Part shown: positions 1 through 8,618 of the stretch, in pieces
How the letters are laid out: each line of letters begins with the position of its first letter
How positions within the stretch are numbered: the stretch's first letter is position 1
Assembly (NCBI RefSeq): GCF_000276685.1
Contig: NC_018108.1
Location: 1,116,001 to 1,180,000 of the forward strand
Origin: Taylorella equigenitalis ATCC 35865
GTDB taxonomy: Bacteria; Pseudomonadota; Gammaproteobacteria; Burkholderiales; Burkholderiaceae_B
Direction of reading: 5' to 3'
Length of the DNA: 64,000 bases
The notes under the pieces: generated by a model
What the model saw: only the letters and a program-made list of their open reading frames with translations
Told to the model about the DNA's origin: nothing
The model's database searches: none
Made by a program: the position numbers and the translations under genes

Positions 1-439
1 CAGGACACAGGTACTTTCAAATGCATGGCTTCAATACAGCGAGCAATTTTGTTCATTACTCACCAGCACTCTTAAGGAGCCTGATACTGTAGATTACAAA
101 AAAAATTGTCTTTATACTAAGGCTTATCAACTAGAAAATCTCGGCATTCTGTTATCAAAATTTCAAATAGATAATTTAGATTATTATTCAATTGCCGATC
201 TTCAAACACAAATAAATATAGATACTAACTATCTAATGAAAGAAAATAGAGATTGGACAAAACCTTTAATCAATGCCTACAAACACTTCTCTAATATGTA
301 TTGCCATAATAAGGCTAGTGTTTGTAAAAGCTTTTTAGAAATGATTTATTTAAAAGACTTAATTGAAGTTCACGCATATCAAAGCAAACTTATTTTTAAA
401 GATTTGGGGATTGAACCCATAGAATCTGGATTAGATTAA
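1..439 (+). CDS. C-terminal part of an unrecognised protein, cut by the window edge
   Basis: The frame ending with the stop at 437-439 is open back to position 2 with no stop, so about 145 C-terminal residues of a gene that begins before the window are visible. An internal ATG at 236 is unlikely to be the true start. The visible part has a pattern of Trp-x2-Tyr, a Cys, then a second Cys and Tyr (around bases 26-130), loosely recalling the N-terminal domain of LprI/DUF1311 lysozyme-inhibitor-like proteins. The remainder (YCHNKASVCKSFLEM) has two more cysteines, so a periplasmic disulfide-bonded protein is possible. No function can be assigned with confidence. Confidence 0.45.
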   Translation, partial: RTQVLSNAWLQYSEQFCSLLTSTLKEPDTVDYKKNCLYTKAYQLENLGILLSKFQIDNLDYYSIADLQTQINIDTNYLMKENRDWTKPLINAYKHFSNMYCHNKASVCKSFLEMIYLKDLIEVHAYQSKLIFKDLGIEPIESGLD

Positions 440-511
440 GTTGTGCAAAATCCTCTATTATTTTTAATATTTACAGTTAAAATAAATTAGAACTTAACTT
501 AAGGAGAAGAT

Positions 512-733
512 ATGTTTCCAGAATACCGCGACTTAATTAGTAAACTTAAAAATGAGGATGCACACTTCACTCGCTTATTCGACTTACACAATGAGCTAGA
601 TCATCAAGTTGAAGCACTTGAAGCTAATCCTATAACTCAAGGTCGTGAAGAGATTGACCTACTTAAGAAAAAGAAACTTCAACTTAAAGATCAAATCTAC
701 GAATATCTTCGTAACGTTGCTCAAAAAGACTAA
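512..733 (+). CDS. DUF465/YdcH family small coiled-coil protein
   Basis: This 73-residue protein is the usual length for the DUF465 (YdcH) family. It has the family pattern of an N-terminal helix (FPEYRDLISKLK), a central FxxLFDLHNELDHQV segment, and a C-terminal Lys-rich helix (LLKKKKLQLKDQIYEYL). It is predicted to be cytoplasmic and almost wholly helical. The molecular role of the family is not established. A good ribosome site (AAGGAGA) lies 5 to 10 bases before the ATG. A terminator follows at 761-793. The gene is isolated and not clearly tied to its neighbours. Confidence 0.85.
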   Translation: MFPEYRDLISKLKNEDAHFTRLFDLHNELDHQVEALEANPITQGREEIDLLKKKKLQLKDQIYEYLRNVAQKD

Positions 734-760
734 TCTACACTTACTTCACTAAAATAGATA

Positions 761-793
761 AGCCTTCCATCATATAGGAAGGCTTTATATTTT
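761..793. terminator. Bidirectional intrinsic terminator between the DUF465 gene and tonB
   Basis: An 8-bp stem (AGCCTTCC at 761-768, GGAAGGCT at 777-784) is followed by a T-rich stretch on the + strand. It lies between two convergent genes and probably serves both. Confidence 0.75.
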
Positions 794-795
794 GC

Positions 796-1731
796 TCATC
801 TATTTTTCAGATATTTCTTTATATCGTACTCAATTGGAATCGTAAAACTAAGAGTTTCCCCGTTCATCATTGAATTTGGTGGCTTTGGCAATGGCGAAGC
901 TTTCATAAACAAATCCCTAGCCGCTTGATTTAAAGCTACATATTTTGAAGCCCTTTTAACTTCTGCAGAAAGAACATTGCCACTAGCATCTATGACAATA
1001 CGAACTGCAACCACACCCTCTTCTTTGTTTATCAAAGCTGATTGTGGGTACGTTTTATGCCTATTCAAATGTGCAAAAAGGGAACTTTGATAGCTTTTAC
1101 TATTTGAGCTACCCACACCTGTAGAGGGCGAAGAAACCTTATTGCCACTACCACTGACAGGTGCACTAGCTGTTGAATTTACAGATGCCCCTGCAATGGA
1201 ATCGACTGCAGAAGGTTTGTCATTAGTGTTATTTGAGTTGTTGGTTTGCGTAGAAGGCTTCGGTTTTTTTGAAGATTTAGGTACTGGTTTTGGCTTAGTT
1301 TTAGGTACTGGTTTTGGCTTAGTTTTTTCTTTGGCAATAACCTCTTTTTTAATATCCTTTTGAATATCAGCATCCTTATTGCTTTCGACTGCAATTACCT
1401 CTGATTTTGGGGCTTCAGAATTTACATCAATATCCTCAGACGGTAGCTCTTCTTGTTCCTCGATTTTCTCTTCTAACATCTCCTGCTTTTCTATCTGAGT
1501 TTCAGGCTCTGCTTTAGAACTTTGAGATGACTTAATTGAAAAATCTTTTAATTCTCCTACTGGTAACTCTGTCAAAATCGTAATGGATTCAAAATCCCCT
1601 ATCTCTCCCCCAAATCCTCCTAGTTCAAACGAATCTGAGTGCTTGTAATTGAGATATATGATAACAAAAACATGAAGGGCAATTGATAACATTGCCCCCC
1701 AAAAAGTACAGCCTTTATCTTTTGTTTTCAC
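796..1731 (-). CDS. tonB: TonB energy-transducing protein
   Basis: This protein should couple the inner-membrane proton gradient to the outer-membrane receptor encoded just upstream. It has an N-terminal membrane anchor (about residues 10-29) and a long proline/lysine-rich periplasmic spacer containing two copies of KPKPVPKT/S. A low-complexity Ser/Asn/Gly linker follows. The C-terminal TonB domain (last ~85 residues) has the YPQSALINKEEGVVAVRIVI strand pattern typical of TonB. The start is a GTG whose first base overlaps the TAG stop of the receptor gene, so the two are translationally coupled. No exbB or exbD is seen in the window and they must be elsewhere. Two copies of the dispersed TGGCAATG motif lie in the C-terminal domain, 90 bp apart and in opposite orientation. 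Confidence 0.88.
   Translation of the reverse strand: MKTKDKGCTFWGAMLSIALHVFVIIYLNYKHSDSFELGGFGGEIGDFESITILTELPVGELKDFSIKSSQSSKAEPETQIEKQEMLEEKIEEQEELPSEDIDVNSEAPKSEVIAVESNKDADIQKDIKKEVIAKEKTKPKPVPKTKPKPVPKSSKKPKPSTQTNNSNNTNDKPSAVDSIAGASVNSTASAPVSGSGNKVSSPSTGVGSSNSKSYQSSLFAHLNRHKTYPQSALINKEEGVVAVRIVIDASGNVLSAEVKRASKYVALNQAARDLFMKASPLPKPPNSMMNGETLSFTIPIEYDIKKYLKNR
1277..1324 (-). repeat. Two perfect 24-bp tandem repeats inside tonB
   Basis: The 24-bp unit at 1277-1300 is repeated exactly at 1301-1324. Each copy encodes eight residues of the Pro/Lys spacer. Because the unit is a multiple of three, copy-number change would alter spacer length without breaking the frame. Confidence 0.85.
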
Positions 1732-4016
1732 TAGAATCTATACTCTAAACTTGCCTTGTAAGTGCGTCCACGAGCTTTATTATCGAATAAAGAAATATCA
1801 TTTCCTTCTATATCATAAGAAGCTTGGGATGTAGTACCATTAAACGCATTTAAAGCATCTAGATAATTTTTATCAAAGAGGTTTTGTACCTCAAATTTGA
1901 GTGTAAGATTTTCTATAGGTTGATATGATGCATATAAATCGAAAATACCAGGTATTTTAGGTAATTTCTCAGTTTTGAGTTCAGGATAGAAGTCATCAGG
2001 ATCATTAGTATCAACTCTATTTTCATGAACGCTAACTCTGTAAGCATCTCCTGTATATTTATAAATCATACCCACAACTAGTTTTTCATTTAAAAAACGA
2101 GCACCCACGTCAAGATTTGCATATACTTCTGGCAATGTAGTTATTTCCGTATAACCTCCAAAAGAATTTGCCCCAACCCCACTTGTCTCATTAACTACCT
2201 GATTGCTATGTTGGTTTGAGTAACTTCCGCGTATATAAAACTTTCTTGCATCGTAGCTTAACTCAACTTCCATACCTCTAAATCTTGTAACTTCCGATTG
2301 GTTTAAGTGAAGCATAAAAGCATCGCTTGTATAAAATGATTTGTTATAGATATAGTCATCTACATTAGTACAATAATGAAGAATTTTGAAACCTAACCTA
2401 TCATCGTCGAAAAATACTTTTTCTTTAAAAGCATTAAAACCGATTTGCCAAGTTTTAGCTTTTTCAGGTTTTAAAAATGGATTAACACCATTTCCTTCGT
2501 TAGTCGAGAAAAACATCTCCTGAACATTAGGTGGTCTAGAAGTTTTAGAATAGCTAACAAATGGCATAAACAAATCATGAATCTTTGCTGACAGCATGAA
2601 TGAATAATTAAAATCAGTTCCATCTTTATTTATGTCAGCTGCAGCCTTAGGGAAGCAAAATTGATTTGCATCGCAAGGTGGTTTATAGCCTGATATATTC
2701 CACTTAGAAAGGTTTAAATTGGCATCCAGATTAAAGATATTGTATGCAAAACTATTATCCAAATAGAAATTTGTTATTTTTTGACGTCCCTTAGGCTGAA
2801 ATGGTGTGGATGTAGCACCTGGCAAATTCATATCCATGGTATTTTCATATTTGTTAGATAAGAAATTTACTCCATACCGATGAGAAATATGAAGACCACC
2901 CAAGTTATAAGACGAACCATTACTCAAGTCGAAGGTAGTTGATTTATTTTCAGCTTTTAATCCACCCTTACTCGCTAAATCATGACGTCCAAAAAATACT
3001 GCATCATCCAAATAGAGTTGTTCACCACGTCCATAAGCAGCTAACAGATGCAAATCAACCAAATCAGATTCGGGCTTAAACTTGTAATCAAACTGATAGT
3101 TATTATGTTTTATTTCTCGACCAGCCAAGACATTTTTATAACCTCGATGGCTAAGAACAATATTATTTTGAATATCAGGATTGATTTCTAATTTAAATAA
3201 AGTGCTATATGGACTTTGAGTTAATTTTTTTGGATCGTATGGAGCAGTTTTTTCGTATTTATAATTTGATTCATCTTCAGGTAGGCTCGGATCATAGTTA
3301 GGATTTGGGATATGCTGGTCTGCAAAGGATTCCCCTCCTCCTATCTTATAATCCTGAGATATTTTATTTCGTGCATATCCAAATAGTGCACCTATGGAAC
3401 CGCCATTATTCAGTTTATATTTTCCAGCAACGGCACCCATATAGTTGTATCCAATACCATTTGTACCATGAGAGTATCGTCCTAGAAAACCATACGATTT
3501 ACCTTCACGAATAATATCGTCAACGCCTATAGTTCTAAAACTAGCACCTCCTAACAAGCCATTATGTCCAGAACTAAAAGTACCCTTTGTTACATCAACA
3601 GAAACAAGAAAATTTTGATCTACAAGAGCACCATAAGATGAAGTGGCAATATTACCGCCACCACTATGAAAGCTTCCAGTATCTGCAGAAGTACCAAAAA
3701 ATGTTTGTGTTACACCATCGACTTTTGTACTGACACGACCCAAGCCAGTTAGTCCACGAATATTAACTTGAACTGTACCTTGAGTAGGATCAGTATTTGT
3801 ATAACTGCCAGGCATACTTCTAACTATACTATCTATAGATTGCGTACTTCCAGAAATGTCTCCCCTGGAACTTACTGCTCCTGGAGTTGCAAATTGTTTT
3901 TCACTTTCTTTGACTTCTTTTGCAGATATTTCTAATGTATCAAACTCTAGTTCTTGCGCATAAAGACTACTAAATGCAAATAAAGATAGAATTGATAATG
4001 CTTTAATTCTGTTCAT
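1731..4016 (-). CDS. TonB-dependent outer-membrane receptor, heme or protein-bound iron
   Basis: This is a 761-residue outer-membrane receptor. It has a signal peptide (MNRIKALSILSLFAFSSLYA), a plug domain beginning near LEFDTLEISAKE, the plug motifs NIRGLTGLGRV and VDGVTQTFFGT, a 22-strand barrel, and a C-terminal aromatic end (KASLEYRF). I chose the ATG at 4016 because it starts the signal peptide and has AGAGA upstream. An ATG at 4064 would put 16 odd residues before it. The layout chaN-receptor-tonB recalls Campylobacter jejuni Cj0177-Cj0178-exbB1-exbD1-tonB1, whose receptor is linked to transferrin/lactoferrin-type iron. The nearby HugZ gene instead suggests heme, so the substrate is undecided. 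A Fur-like site lies at 4151-4186. One TGGCAATG motif is at 2130. Confidence 0.85.
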   Translation of the reverse strand: MNRIKALSILSLFAFSSLYAQELEFDTLEISAKEVKESEKQFATPGAVSSRGDISGSTQSIDSIVRSMPGSYTNTDPTQGTVQVNIRGLTGLGRVSTKVDGVTQTFFGTSADTGSFHSGGGNIATSSYGALVDQNFLVSVDVTKGTFSSGHNGLLGGASFRTIGVDDIIREGKSYGFLGRYSHGTNGIGYNYMGAVAGKYKLNNGGSIGALFGYARNKISQDYKIGGGESFADQHIPNPNYDPSLPEDESNYKYEKTAPYDPKKLTQSPYSTLFKLEINPDIQNNIVLSHRGYKNVLAGREIKHNNYQFDYKFKPESDLVDLHLLAAYGRGEQLYLDDAVFFGRHDLASKGGLKAENKSTTFDLSNGSSYNLGGLHISHRYGVNFLSNKYENTMDMNLPGATSTPFQPKGRQKITNFYLDNSFAYNIFNLDANLNLSKWNISGYKPPCDANQFCFPKAAADINKDGTDFNYSFMLSAKIHDLFMPFVSYSKTSRPPNVQEMFFSTNEGNGVNPFLKPEKAKTWQIGFNAFKEKVFFDDDRLGFKILHYCTNVDDYIYNKSFYTSDAFMLHLNQSEVTRFRGMEVELSYDARKFYIRGSYSNQHSNQVVNETSGVGANSFGGYTEITTLPEVYANLDVGARFLNEKLVVGMIYKYTGDAYRVSVHENRVDTNDPDDFYPELKTEKLPKIPGIFDLYASYQPIENLTLKFEVQNLFDKNYLDALNAFNGTTSQASYDIEGNDISLFDNKARGRTYKASLEYRF

Positions 4017-4150
4017 TTTCTCTATAATCCTTGACTTTCCCCATAGAAGATGGTTGTTAGTCATCTAAACACAGGGGATTTTTATAATTTGATGGATCAT
4101 TATTAAAATTTTTAACAAACTGTAAGTAACCCTCTATAGTATAAAAATAA

Positions 4151-4186
4151 CAATGATAATGCAAATAATATTAATTATCATTATTT
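4151..4186 (-). promoter_or_regulatory. Fur-like operator upstream of the receptor-tonB operon
   Basis: The stretch contains AATGATAAT (4152-4160) and AATTATCATTATT (4173-4185), overlapping degenerate GATAAT repeats typical of Fur boxes. It sits about 135-165 bp upstream of the receptor start. Iron-repressed expression is inferred. Confidence 0.6.
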
Positions 4187-4195
4187 CAAAATAAG

Positions 4196-4214
4196 GCCCT
4201 ATTTAACATAGGGC
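4196..4214 (-). terminator. Terminator after chaN
   Basis: A 7-bp perfect stem (GCCCTAT / ATAGGGC) with a 5-base loop lies just downstream of the chaN stop and is followed on the minus strand by a T-rich tract. It separates chaN from the receptor operon. Confidence 0.6.
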
Positions 4215-4228
4215 TACTTTATTTGTAT

Positions 4229-5068
4229 CTACTTAGAAATTTTAGGGTCAATGTAGAAGTCCGTAAATTTCGAATTCCTAATTTCTGGGGCATCCGATTC
4301 GTCACCTAAAAATATAACTTTATATTTTTTAGTCTTATCGAACTCTATTATATGTAGAGGTACACCTACAGATTTATTTGTATGAAGTCTTCCAGCAATT
4401 AATACAGATAAATTTTTGGATTTAACTAATTTGTCAGCCATTCGCCTATCTTTATATTGCTGAATCTCAACTAGCTTATTTGCTTGTGATTGGTCTGTGA
4501 TTTGATGAGTTTCCAAAAGACTTGTTTTAATTAAATTTCTTACTTTATCAGATGTTGAAATCGTTCCATATATAGGCTCTGCTCCGTTATAGATTGTCTC
4601 TATCTCTGATGGGCTTAGGTTTCCTGCTATCGGTGTCATATTAGAATAAAAAATCTCTTCCACAAGACTTTTATATAGAGAATAATCCCATTTATTGTCC
4701 CACTCAATAAATTTAGGCAATTGATCTGTACTTACTTGAGTACCCTGAGACTTAACTCTATCCCAAATTGACTGCTTTGTAACATCTCCCATTTCAAGAA
4801 CTACAGAAGTTTTTTTATGTTTAGAAATATCAACTAACAATTGCCTTTCTATTTGATGATGAGAATTATCTGTATGTATTTCTCCAATAAGTACTATGTC
4901 TGAATTTATAAGTTCATTTATAAATTGCTGATATTCAACGTATTTTTTTGAATTTGAGTCATAAACTTTTAATTCATTAGTTCTTTCAGATGAAACATGA
5001 TTAGTGGCGGTGTCAACTGCAGTACAAGCACTAAGAAACAGTGTGGCAATAATTACAAATACTTTCAT
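4229..5068 (-). CDS. ChaN family (DUF399) heme/iron-associated lipoprotein
   Basis: This 279-residue lipoprotein has a lipobox (LFLSAC, Cys15). It shows the ChaN family signatures DIVLIGEIHTDNSHHQIE near residue 53, VVLEMGD, and a C-terminal AGRLHTNKSVGVP. ChaN of C. jejuni binds heme as a dimer. The histidines in IHTDNSHH and RLHTNKSVG are the candidate functional residues here. Its location beside a TonB receptor and a heme-degrading protein fits a role in heme or iron delivery at the outer membrane. A Fur-like palindrome is 21 bp upstream of the ATG. It is probably transcribed separately from the receptor because a terminator follows it. Confidence 0.8.
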   Translation of the reverse strand: MKVFVIIATLFLSACTAVDTATNHVSSERTNELKVYDSNSKKYVEYQQFINELINSDIVLIGEIHTDNSHHQIERQLLVDISKHKKTSVVLEMGDVTKQSIWDRVKSQGTQVSTDQLPKFIEWDNKWDYSLYKSLVEEIFYSNMTPIAGNLSPSEIETIYNGAEPIYGTISTSDKVRNLIKTSLLETHQITDQSQANKLVEIQQYKDRRMADKLVKSKNLSVLIAGRLHTNKSVGVPLHIIEFDKTKKYKVIFLGDESDAPEIRNSKFTDFYIDPKISK

Positions 5069-5088
5069 TAATATACAGCTTTTAAAAA

Positions 5089-5105
5089 ATAATGAGAATC
5101 ATTAT
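5089..5105. promoter_or_regulatory. Fur-like operator between chaN and hugZ
   Basis: This is a perfect 7-bp inverted repeat, ATAATGA-GAA-TCATTAT, very close to the Fur consensus core. It sits between divergent genes, 21 bp from the chaN start and about 85 bp from the hugZ start, so it could control both. Confidence 0.75.
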
Positions 5106-5140
5106 ACTTTAGTATAAGAATTGCATATAGATAGCAAAAG

Positions 5141-5148
5141 CATTGCCA
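5141..5148 (-). repeat. Intergenic copy of the dispersed TGGCAATG motif
   Basis: CATTGCCA occurs here between chaN and hugZ, in the extended context AGGTGGCAATGCT on the minus strand. It matters because, being outside any gene, it cannot be explained by codon or amino-acid use. Confidence 0.75.
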
Positions 5149-5189
5149 CCTAGAAGCAGTTTAAATTTAGTTACATATAAAGAGGATAT

Positions 5190-5714
5190 ATGAATAATTC
5201 CGTTGAAAAACAAAATGAAAAAATGCAAAAATTAGAAACTTTTTTACTTAATCTGATAGATGGGCAAAAAAGTGTAATTATCTCTAGTTTTGATGAAGGT
5301 TGCGTATCATCTTATGCACCATTTTTAAGACGTGGAGATGAAATCTATGCAATTTTATCAAGCGTGGCACCTCACTATCATGCAATTAAAAAGAACAAAG
5401 ATTTAGTAAGCATTTTGTTTATCGTTGATGAGCAAAAGGCACATACAATTTTTGCTAGAGTTCGTGCGAGTTTTAAAGTTGAAGTTAGTTTTGCGGATGA
5501 AAAAAGAGAGGAAATCTTTAAGGAGCTACGGGAGAAATATGAAGATGATGCTGTTATAGACATTATCGAGGAACTTGCTGATTTTCATATTCTTAAATTC
5601 AAACTCAAAAAAGGAAGATTTGTGAGAGGTTTTGGAGCTGCTTATGAGACAGATGGATTAAAAATCGTAAGCCCATCTAAGCCAGAAAACCTACACGGCA
5701 CTCCAAACTTATAA
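5190..5714 (+). CDS. hugZ: HugZ/HutZ family heme-degrading protein
   Basis: This 174-residue protein belongs to the HugZ/HutZ family, which has a split-barrel fold related to pyridoxamine-phosphate oxidase and breaks down heme to release iron in the cytoplasm. Recognisable segments are the N-terminal strand (KSVIISSFDEGCVSSYAPFL), the helix with VAPHYHAIKKN, and the C-terminal FVRGFGAAYE loop near residue 155, which in this family contributes to heme binding. The length is on the short side, without the long N-terminal domain of some HugZ proteins. AGAGGA lies before the ATG. Its divergent position from chaN with a shared Fur-like site supports iron-regulated heme use. Confidence 0.82.
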   Translation: MNNSVEKQNEKMQKLETFLLNLIDGQKSVIISSFDEGCVSSYAPFLRRGDEIYAILSSVAPHYHAIKKNKDLVSILFIVDEQKAHTIFARVRASFKVEVSFADEKREEIFKELREKYEDDAVIDIIEELADFHILKFKLKKGRFVRGFGAAYETDGLKIVSPSKPENLHGTPNL

Positions 5715-5736
5715 TCCCTATACACCCGAAAAACCA

Positions 5737-5765
5737 AAAACCCTCTCGATAAACGGGAGGGTTTT
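5737..5765. terminator. Terminator between hugZ and the tRNA-Asn genes
   Basis: The stem AAAACCCTC...GAGGGTTTT has A and T tracts on both sides, so it can end transcription of hugZ on + and of the tRNAs on -. Confidence 0.75.
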
Positions 5766-5770
5766 AAATT

Positions 5771-5846
5771 TGGCTGCCCAAACTGGGTTCGAACCAGTGA
5801 CCTGCGGATTAACAGTCCGTCGCTCTACCGACTGAGCTATTGGGCA
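5771..5846 (-). tRNA. tRNA-Asn (anticodon GTT), first of two
   Basis: The 76-nt gene on the minus strand folds as a standard cloverleaf. It has acceptor TGCCCAA/TTGGGCA, anticodon loop CTGTTAA with GTT, T-loop TTCGAAC, discriminator G and an encoded CCA. It differs from the next tRNA by one base in the T loop. Confidence 0.95.
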
Positions 5847-5880
5847 TTATATTAGGAGAACAATATGCAAATTACTAATA

Positions 5881-5956
5881 TGGCTGCCCAAACTGGATTC
5901 GAACCAGTGACCTGCGGATTAACAGTCCGTCGCTCTACCGACTGAGCTATTGGGCA
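5881..5956 (-). tRNA. tRNA-Asn (anticodon GTT), second of two
   Basis: This is a near-identical tandem copy of the preceding tRNA with T-loop TTCGAAT instead of TTCGAAC and an encoded CCA. It is the promoter-proximal copy. The 34-bp gap between the two suggests one transcript. Confidence 0.95.
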
Positions 5957-5976
5957 ACAAAATTTAGTAAAAGACG

Positions 5977-6005
5977 ATTTTAACTAAATTTCAAATTCTT
6001 TACAA
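5977..6005 (-). promoter_or_regulatory. Promoter for the tRNA-Asn pair
   Basis: On the minus strand TTGTAA (6000-6005) and TAAAAT (5977-5982) are 17 bp apart. This predicts a start about 14 bases before the first mature tRNA. Confidence 0.5.
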
Positions 6006-6008
6006 GCC

Positions 6009-6016
6009 CATTGCCA
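6009..6016 (-). repeat. Intergenic copy of TGGCAATG upstream of the tRNA promoter
   Basis: CATTGCCA lies between typA and the tRNA promoter, just upstream of the -35 element. It is the second copy that is outside any coding frame. Confidence 0.75.
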
Positions 6017-6040
6017 AAATAAAAGTATAGGCTGTATTAA

Positions 6041-7861
6041 TTAAACACCCTCTCGAGCTGCTTTACGTCTTTCGTGCTCTTGCAGGTATCTCTTACGTAA
6101 ACGAATATTTTTAGGTGTAACTTCAACAAGCTCATCATCATCGATAAATTCAACAGCATATTCTAAAGTAAGCTTAATTGGAGGCACTAAACGTACAGCC
6201 TCATCAGTGCCAGATGCACGAATATTGGTCAGTTGTTTGCCTTTGATAGGGTTTACAACCAAATCATTGTCCCTGCTATGAATGCCGATAATCATACCTT
6301 CATATAATGCTTCCCCAGGTGACACAAACATACGACCGCGGTCCTGAAGTTTCCACAAAGCATAAGCAACGGCATCACCATTGTCCTGAGAAATCATTAC
6401 CCCATTTCTGCGCTCTCCTATAGAACCTTCTCTTACAGGAGCATAATCATCAAAAATATGGCTCATAAGACCTGTGCCACGTGTCATAGACAAAAAGTCG
6501 CCCGTAAAACCTATCAACCCCCTTGCTGGAATACGATACTCTAAACGAGTACGACCACGACCATCAGATTCCATATTAAGAAGCTCACCTTTGCGACGGC
6601 CAAGTTCCTCCATAACACCGCCTTGATGCTCATCTTCCAAATCGATTGTTAAAAGCTCCATAGGCTCATGCTTAACGCCATCAATTTCCTTAAACACAAC
6701 GCGTGGACGCGATACCGCAAGCTCATAGCCCTCGCGACGCATATTCTCCAAAAGAATTGTTAGATGAAGTTCGCCACGCCCGTTTACTTCGAATACGGTA
6801 TCATCGTCAGTGTCATTTACACGCAAGGCTACATTAGATTTAAGTTCTAGGTTAAGACGATCTCGCAATTGACGTGAAGTCACAAATTTTCCTTCACGAC
6901 CTGCAAGCGGTGAAGTGTTGACCATAAAGTTCATTGTTAGGGTAGGCTCGTCAATTTTAAGCATAGGCAATGCTTCTGGATTATTTGTATCGCATAGAGT
7001 GCATCCAATACCAATTTCTTCGATACCATTAATAAGCACGATATCACCCGCTTCAGCAGAATCTACTTTTTCGCGCTCAAGACCCTTAAATTTGAGAACT
7101 TCATTTATACGACCATTAAACGTTTCACCGTCTTCGCCAAATTTAACAATGACATTCTGGCCAGGTTTCACACGTCCCCTGTTAATACGTCCAATACCTA
7201 TTTTTCCAACATAGCTGTTATAGTCAAGAGATATAATCTGCATCTGGAAAGGTCCATCAGCATTGTCATTGCGTTGAGGCACATACTTTAATATGGTATC
7301 GAACAACGGTCTCATGTCACCAGAACGAACATCCTCCGTCAAACCCGCATATCCATTTAGTCCTGAAGCATAAACTACTGGAAAATCTAATTGCTCTTCT
7401 GTGGCACCTAATTTATCAAATAGATCAAAAGTGGTATTTAATACATAATCTGGTCTTGCACCCGGACGATCAATTTTATTCACTACTACAATTGGCTTAA
7501 GACCAAGTGCCAATGCCTTTTTCGTAACAAAACGTGTTTGTGGCATAGGTCCTTCAACTGAATCCACCAGTAGCAAAACACCATCAACCATAGAAAGAAC
7601 ACGCTCTACCTCACCGCCAAAATCCGCATGTCCCGGTGTATCGATAATATTAATATGAGTATCTTCGTATTGCACGGCACAGTTTTTAGAAAGAATCGTA
7701 ATTCCGCGTTCCTTCTCAATGTCATTTGAATCCATGACACGCTCAGCAACTTGTTGATTTTCCCGGAAGGTTCCAGATTGTCTTAAAAGCTGGTCCACTA
7801 ATGTTGTTTTTCCGTGGTCAACGTGAGCGATAATCGCAATATTTCTAAGAGCTTTGCTCAT
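6041..7861 (-). CDS. typA: Ribosome-associated GTPase TypA/BipA
   Basis: This is a translational GTPase that binds ribosomes and acts in stress adaptation and 50S assembly. The 606-residue length is normal. The P-loop [10 protein letters not shown] is near residue 13, DTPGHADFG is the G3 motif and NKIDRPGA the G4 motif. The C-terminal half has the BipA-specific segments [16 protein letters not shown] and NIRLRKRYL. The start ATG has AAGGA upstream. It lies 12 bp after truB and is probably the last gene of the rimP-nusA-infB-rbfA-truB transcript. No terminator is obvious before the tRNA genes. Confidence 0.96.
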   Translation of the reverse strand: MSKALRNIAIIAHVDHGKTTLVDQLLRQSGTFRENQQVAERVMDSNDIEKERGITILSKNCAVQYEDTHINIIDTPGHADFGGEVERVLSMVDGVLLLVDSVEGPMPQTRFVTKKALALGLKPIVVVNKIDRPGARPDYVLNTTFDLFDKLGATEEQLDFPVVYASGLNGYAGLTEDVRSGDMRPLFDTILKYVPQRNDNADGPFQMQIISLDYNSYVGKIGIGRINRGRVKPGQNVIVKFGEDGETFNGRINEVLKFKGLEREKVDSAEAGDIVLINGIEEIGIGCTLCDTNNPEALPMLKIDEPTLTMNFMVNTSPLAGREGKFVTSRQLRDRLNLELKSNVALRVNDTDDDTVFEVNGRGELHLTILLENMRREGYELAVSRPRVVFKEIDGVKHEPMELLTIDLEDEHQGGVMEELGRRKGELLNMESDGRGRTRLEYRIPARGLIGFTGDFLSMTRGTGLMSHIFDDYAPVREGSIGERRNGVMISQDNGDAVAYALWKLQDRGRMFVSPGEALYEGMIIGIHSRDNDLVVNPIKGKQLTNIRASGTDEAVRLVPPIKLTLEYAVEFIDDDELVEVTPKNIRLRKRYLQEHERRKAAREGV

Positions 7862-7873
7862 AATTTTCCTTAG

Positions 7874-8608
7874 TTAAATTGTTTTAATTGGTACAAGTTC
7901 TACAGGTAATTCACTTAAAGAAATCAAAACATCCACAGGTTGTTTAAGGTCTTTAAAATCGCCTAATGTAATTGAATTCTTAATATCAAAAGGACCAACA
8001 GAAGTTCTTCTAAGAGCCTCAAGATGGGCAAAGCAACCCAAATCACGACCAATATCTTGTGCAAGTGTCCTTATATAAGTCCCTTTACTGCAATTAATAT
8101 GCAAAATTAAATTAGGATACTCGTATTTAATTAACTGAATATTAAAAATAGTAACTTTTCTGGGTGAACGTTCAATTTCAATACCTTCACGTGCATATTT
8201 ATAAAGCGGTTTACCATCCTTTTTAAGAGCTGAGTGCATGGGAGGAATTTGCTCAATTTGTCCTGTGTACTTATTTATAGCACTCATAATTGAGTCGATT
8301 TCAGGCACTATATCTATATTTTCTTTTGTGGCAATGCCTGTCAAATCCCCACTATCCGTCTCTACCCCCAGCTTCAATGTCGCAAGATAAGATTTATCTG
8401 CATCAAGCATAGTTGCACAAATTTTTGTAGCCTTGCCAAAACAGCAAATCAACAAACCTGTAGCAAATGGATCGAGGGTTCCCGTATGCCCTCCTTTTTT
8501 TGCGTCAAGATGCCTTCGTGCCTGTTGCAATGCAAAGTTGCTCGACATACCCTCAGATTTATCAAGCAACAAAATCCCATCAATATCTTGTCCTTTTCTA
8601 CGAGCCAT
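7874..8608 (-). CDS. truB: tRNA pseudouridine-55 synthase
   Basis: TruB makes pseudouridine at position 55 of the T loop of tRNAs. The catalytic motif KGGHTGTLDPFATGLL is near residue 37. The later motifs GKPLYKYAREG and CSKGTYIRTLAQDIG are also present. I place the start at the ATG at 8608 (MARRKGQDIDG), 10 bases after the rbfA stop. The longer frame to 8647 would overlap rbfA and adds residues not typical of the family. At 244 residues the protein is shorter than E. coli TruB (314), as its C-terminal domain is reduced. One TGGCAATG motif is at 8329. Confidence 0.93.
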   Translation of the reverse strand: MARRKGQDIDGILLLDKSEGMSSNFALQQARRHLDAKKGGHTGTLDPFATGLLICCFGKATKICATMLDADKSYLATLKLGVETDSGDLTGIATKENIDIVPEIDSIMSAINKYTGQIEQIPPMHSALKKDGKPLYKYAREGIEIERSPRKVTIFNIQLIKYEYPNLILHINCSKGTYIRTLAQDIGRDLGCFAHLEALRRTSVGPFDIKNSITLGDFKDLKQPVDVLISLSELPVELVPIKTI

Positions 8609-8618
8609 AAAAATAGAT

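Noticed and set aside
886-982. The inverted motif pair in tonB as a terminator stem, as DUS pairs often form in Neisseria.
   Set aside because: The two copies are ~80 bp apart within the coding region with no T tract, so they do not form a terminator. No close inverted pair of the motif was found elsewhere.
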